Shown here one piece after another: positions 63,953 to 64,000 of a stretch of 64,000 nt of DNA (its first letter is position 1; each line of letters begins with the position of its first letter). The stretch covers positions 248,001 through 312,000 of the forward strand of contig NZ_JAKRVX010000003.1 in the NCBI RefSeq assembly GCF_023638035.1, in the 5' to 3' direction. The notes under the pieces are model-generated. The model saw nothing but the letters and a program-made list of their open reading frames with translations. It had not been told where the DNA came from and made no database searches. A program made the position numbers and the translations under genes. This stretch comes from Natronocalculus amylovorans. Lineage in GTDB: Archaea; Halobacteriota; Halobacteria; Halobacteriales; Haloferacaceae.

Positions 63953-63996
63953 TTTTGAATCGATAGTAAATCGTGTCCTGAACTTTGGATTCAAAA
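63953..63996. promoter_or_regulatory. Inverted repeat upstream of copA
   Basis: TTTTGAATC (63953-63961) and GATTCAAAA (63988-63996) form a perfect 9-base inverted repeat with 26 bases between the arms. It lies about 40-80 bases upstream of copA and could bind a copper-responsive regulator; the regulator is not in the window. Confidence 0.4.
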
Positions 63997-64000
63997 CTAC

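Noticed and set aside
1-64000. CRISPR arrays, tRNA and rRNA genes, replication origin
   Set aside because: No regularly spaced repeats, cloverleaf sequences or rRNA core were recognised, and no cluster of origin-type repeats next to an orc/cdc6 gene was seen; a computational scan would be needed to exclude a diverged tRNA.

Overview
The window reads as chromosome of a halophilic archaeon (class Halobacteria) with unusually moderate G+C, about 52% by eye. Evidence: strongly acidic proteins, Tat/lipobox-exported lipoproteins, TATA-like boxes about 27-31 bases upstream of apparently leaderless starts, and archaeal or haloarchaeal gene families (GHMP-type shikimate kinase, rpa1-rpap1-rpe operon, CDC48-type AAA ATPase, Lhr helicase, archaeal riboflavin-pathway enzymes ArfB/ArfC). 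No rRNA, tRNA or CRISPR array was recognised. The palindrome CGATCG is highly iterated: 13 hand-counted copies in 2161-5000, against about one expected per 4 kb.

Layout. 1-3120: exported beta-propeller protein (cut by the left edge) coupled to a DsbA-like lipoprotein, divergent from a 2Fe-2S ferredoxin and a methyltransferase. 3156-12739: acyl-CoA carboxylase carboxyltransferase, MscS channel, AroA, an M24 peptidase, an MFS transporter, a cohesin-like small protein, TyrA and an Rsm22-like methyltransferase. 12788-18402: MsrA, a zinc-ribbon membrane protein, MFS, a P19-type iron-protein-like lipoprotein, a membrane protein plus double winged-helix regulator pair, and a formaldehyde-dehydrogenase-like ADH. 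18583-26383: creatininase family (possible ArfB), MoaC, NnrDE, an XPD-like helicase, inositol-phosphatase family protein, thioredoxin and ArfC. 26463-31830: glycosyltransferase, a PYDRQT-repeat protein and the single-strand DNA-binding operon rpa1-rpap1-rpe. 31970-39978: HdeD, Lhr, rhomboid protease, CDC48-like ATPase and small conserved haloarchaeal proteins. 40058-41407: a mini zinc-finger protein, then shikimate kinase and chorismate mutase in one operon.

41408-43826 is an accessory island directly downstream of the chorismate mutase gene. It holds a beheaded GNAT acetyltransferase, a MazEF-type toxin-antitoxin pair, a G+C-rich hairpin-rich IS200/IS605-like remnant and a 56-residue membrane protein. 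The last codons of the chorismate mutase gene occur three times: in the gene, in the middle of the island and at its far end. The third copy encodes an identical 11-residue C-terminus with mostly synonymous differences. There is not one CGATCG between 40829 and 44098. This fits repeated site-specific integration into the 3' end of a protein-coding gene, with the integrase since lost.

43985-50975: FAD oxidase behind an operator-like palindrome stack, ornithine-cyclodeaminase family protein divergent from a glycine-oxidase-type flavoprotein, acyl-CoA dehydrogenase, aminotransferase and Lrp regulator. 51097-63914: MFS and EamA-like transporters, peroxiredoxin-like protein, exosome-associated RNA-binding protein, NUDIX hydrolase, squalene/phytoene synthase, a second acyl-CoA dehydrogenase, AI-2E permease, aldo/keto reductase, iron-sulfur photolyase, cold-shock protein and CopA copper ATPase. 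Four aromatic-amino-acid genes (aroA, tyrA, shikimate kinase, chorismate mutase) are spread over the first 42 kb rather than forming one operon.
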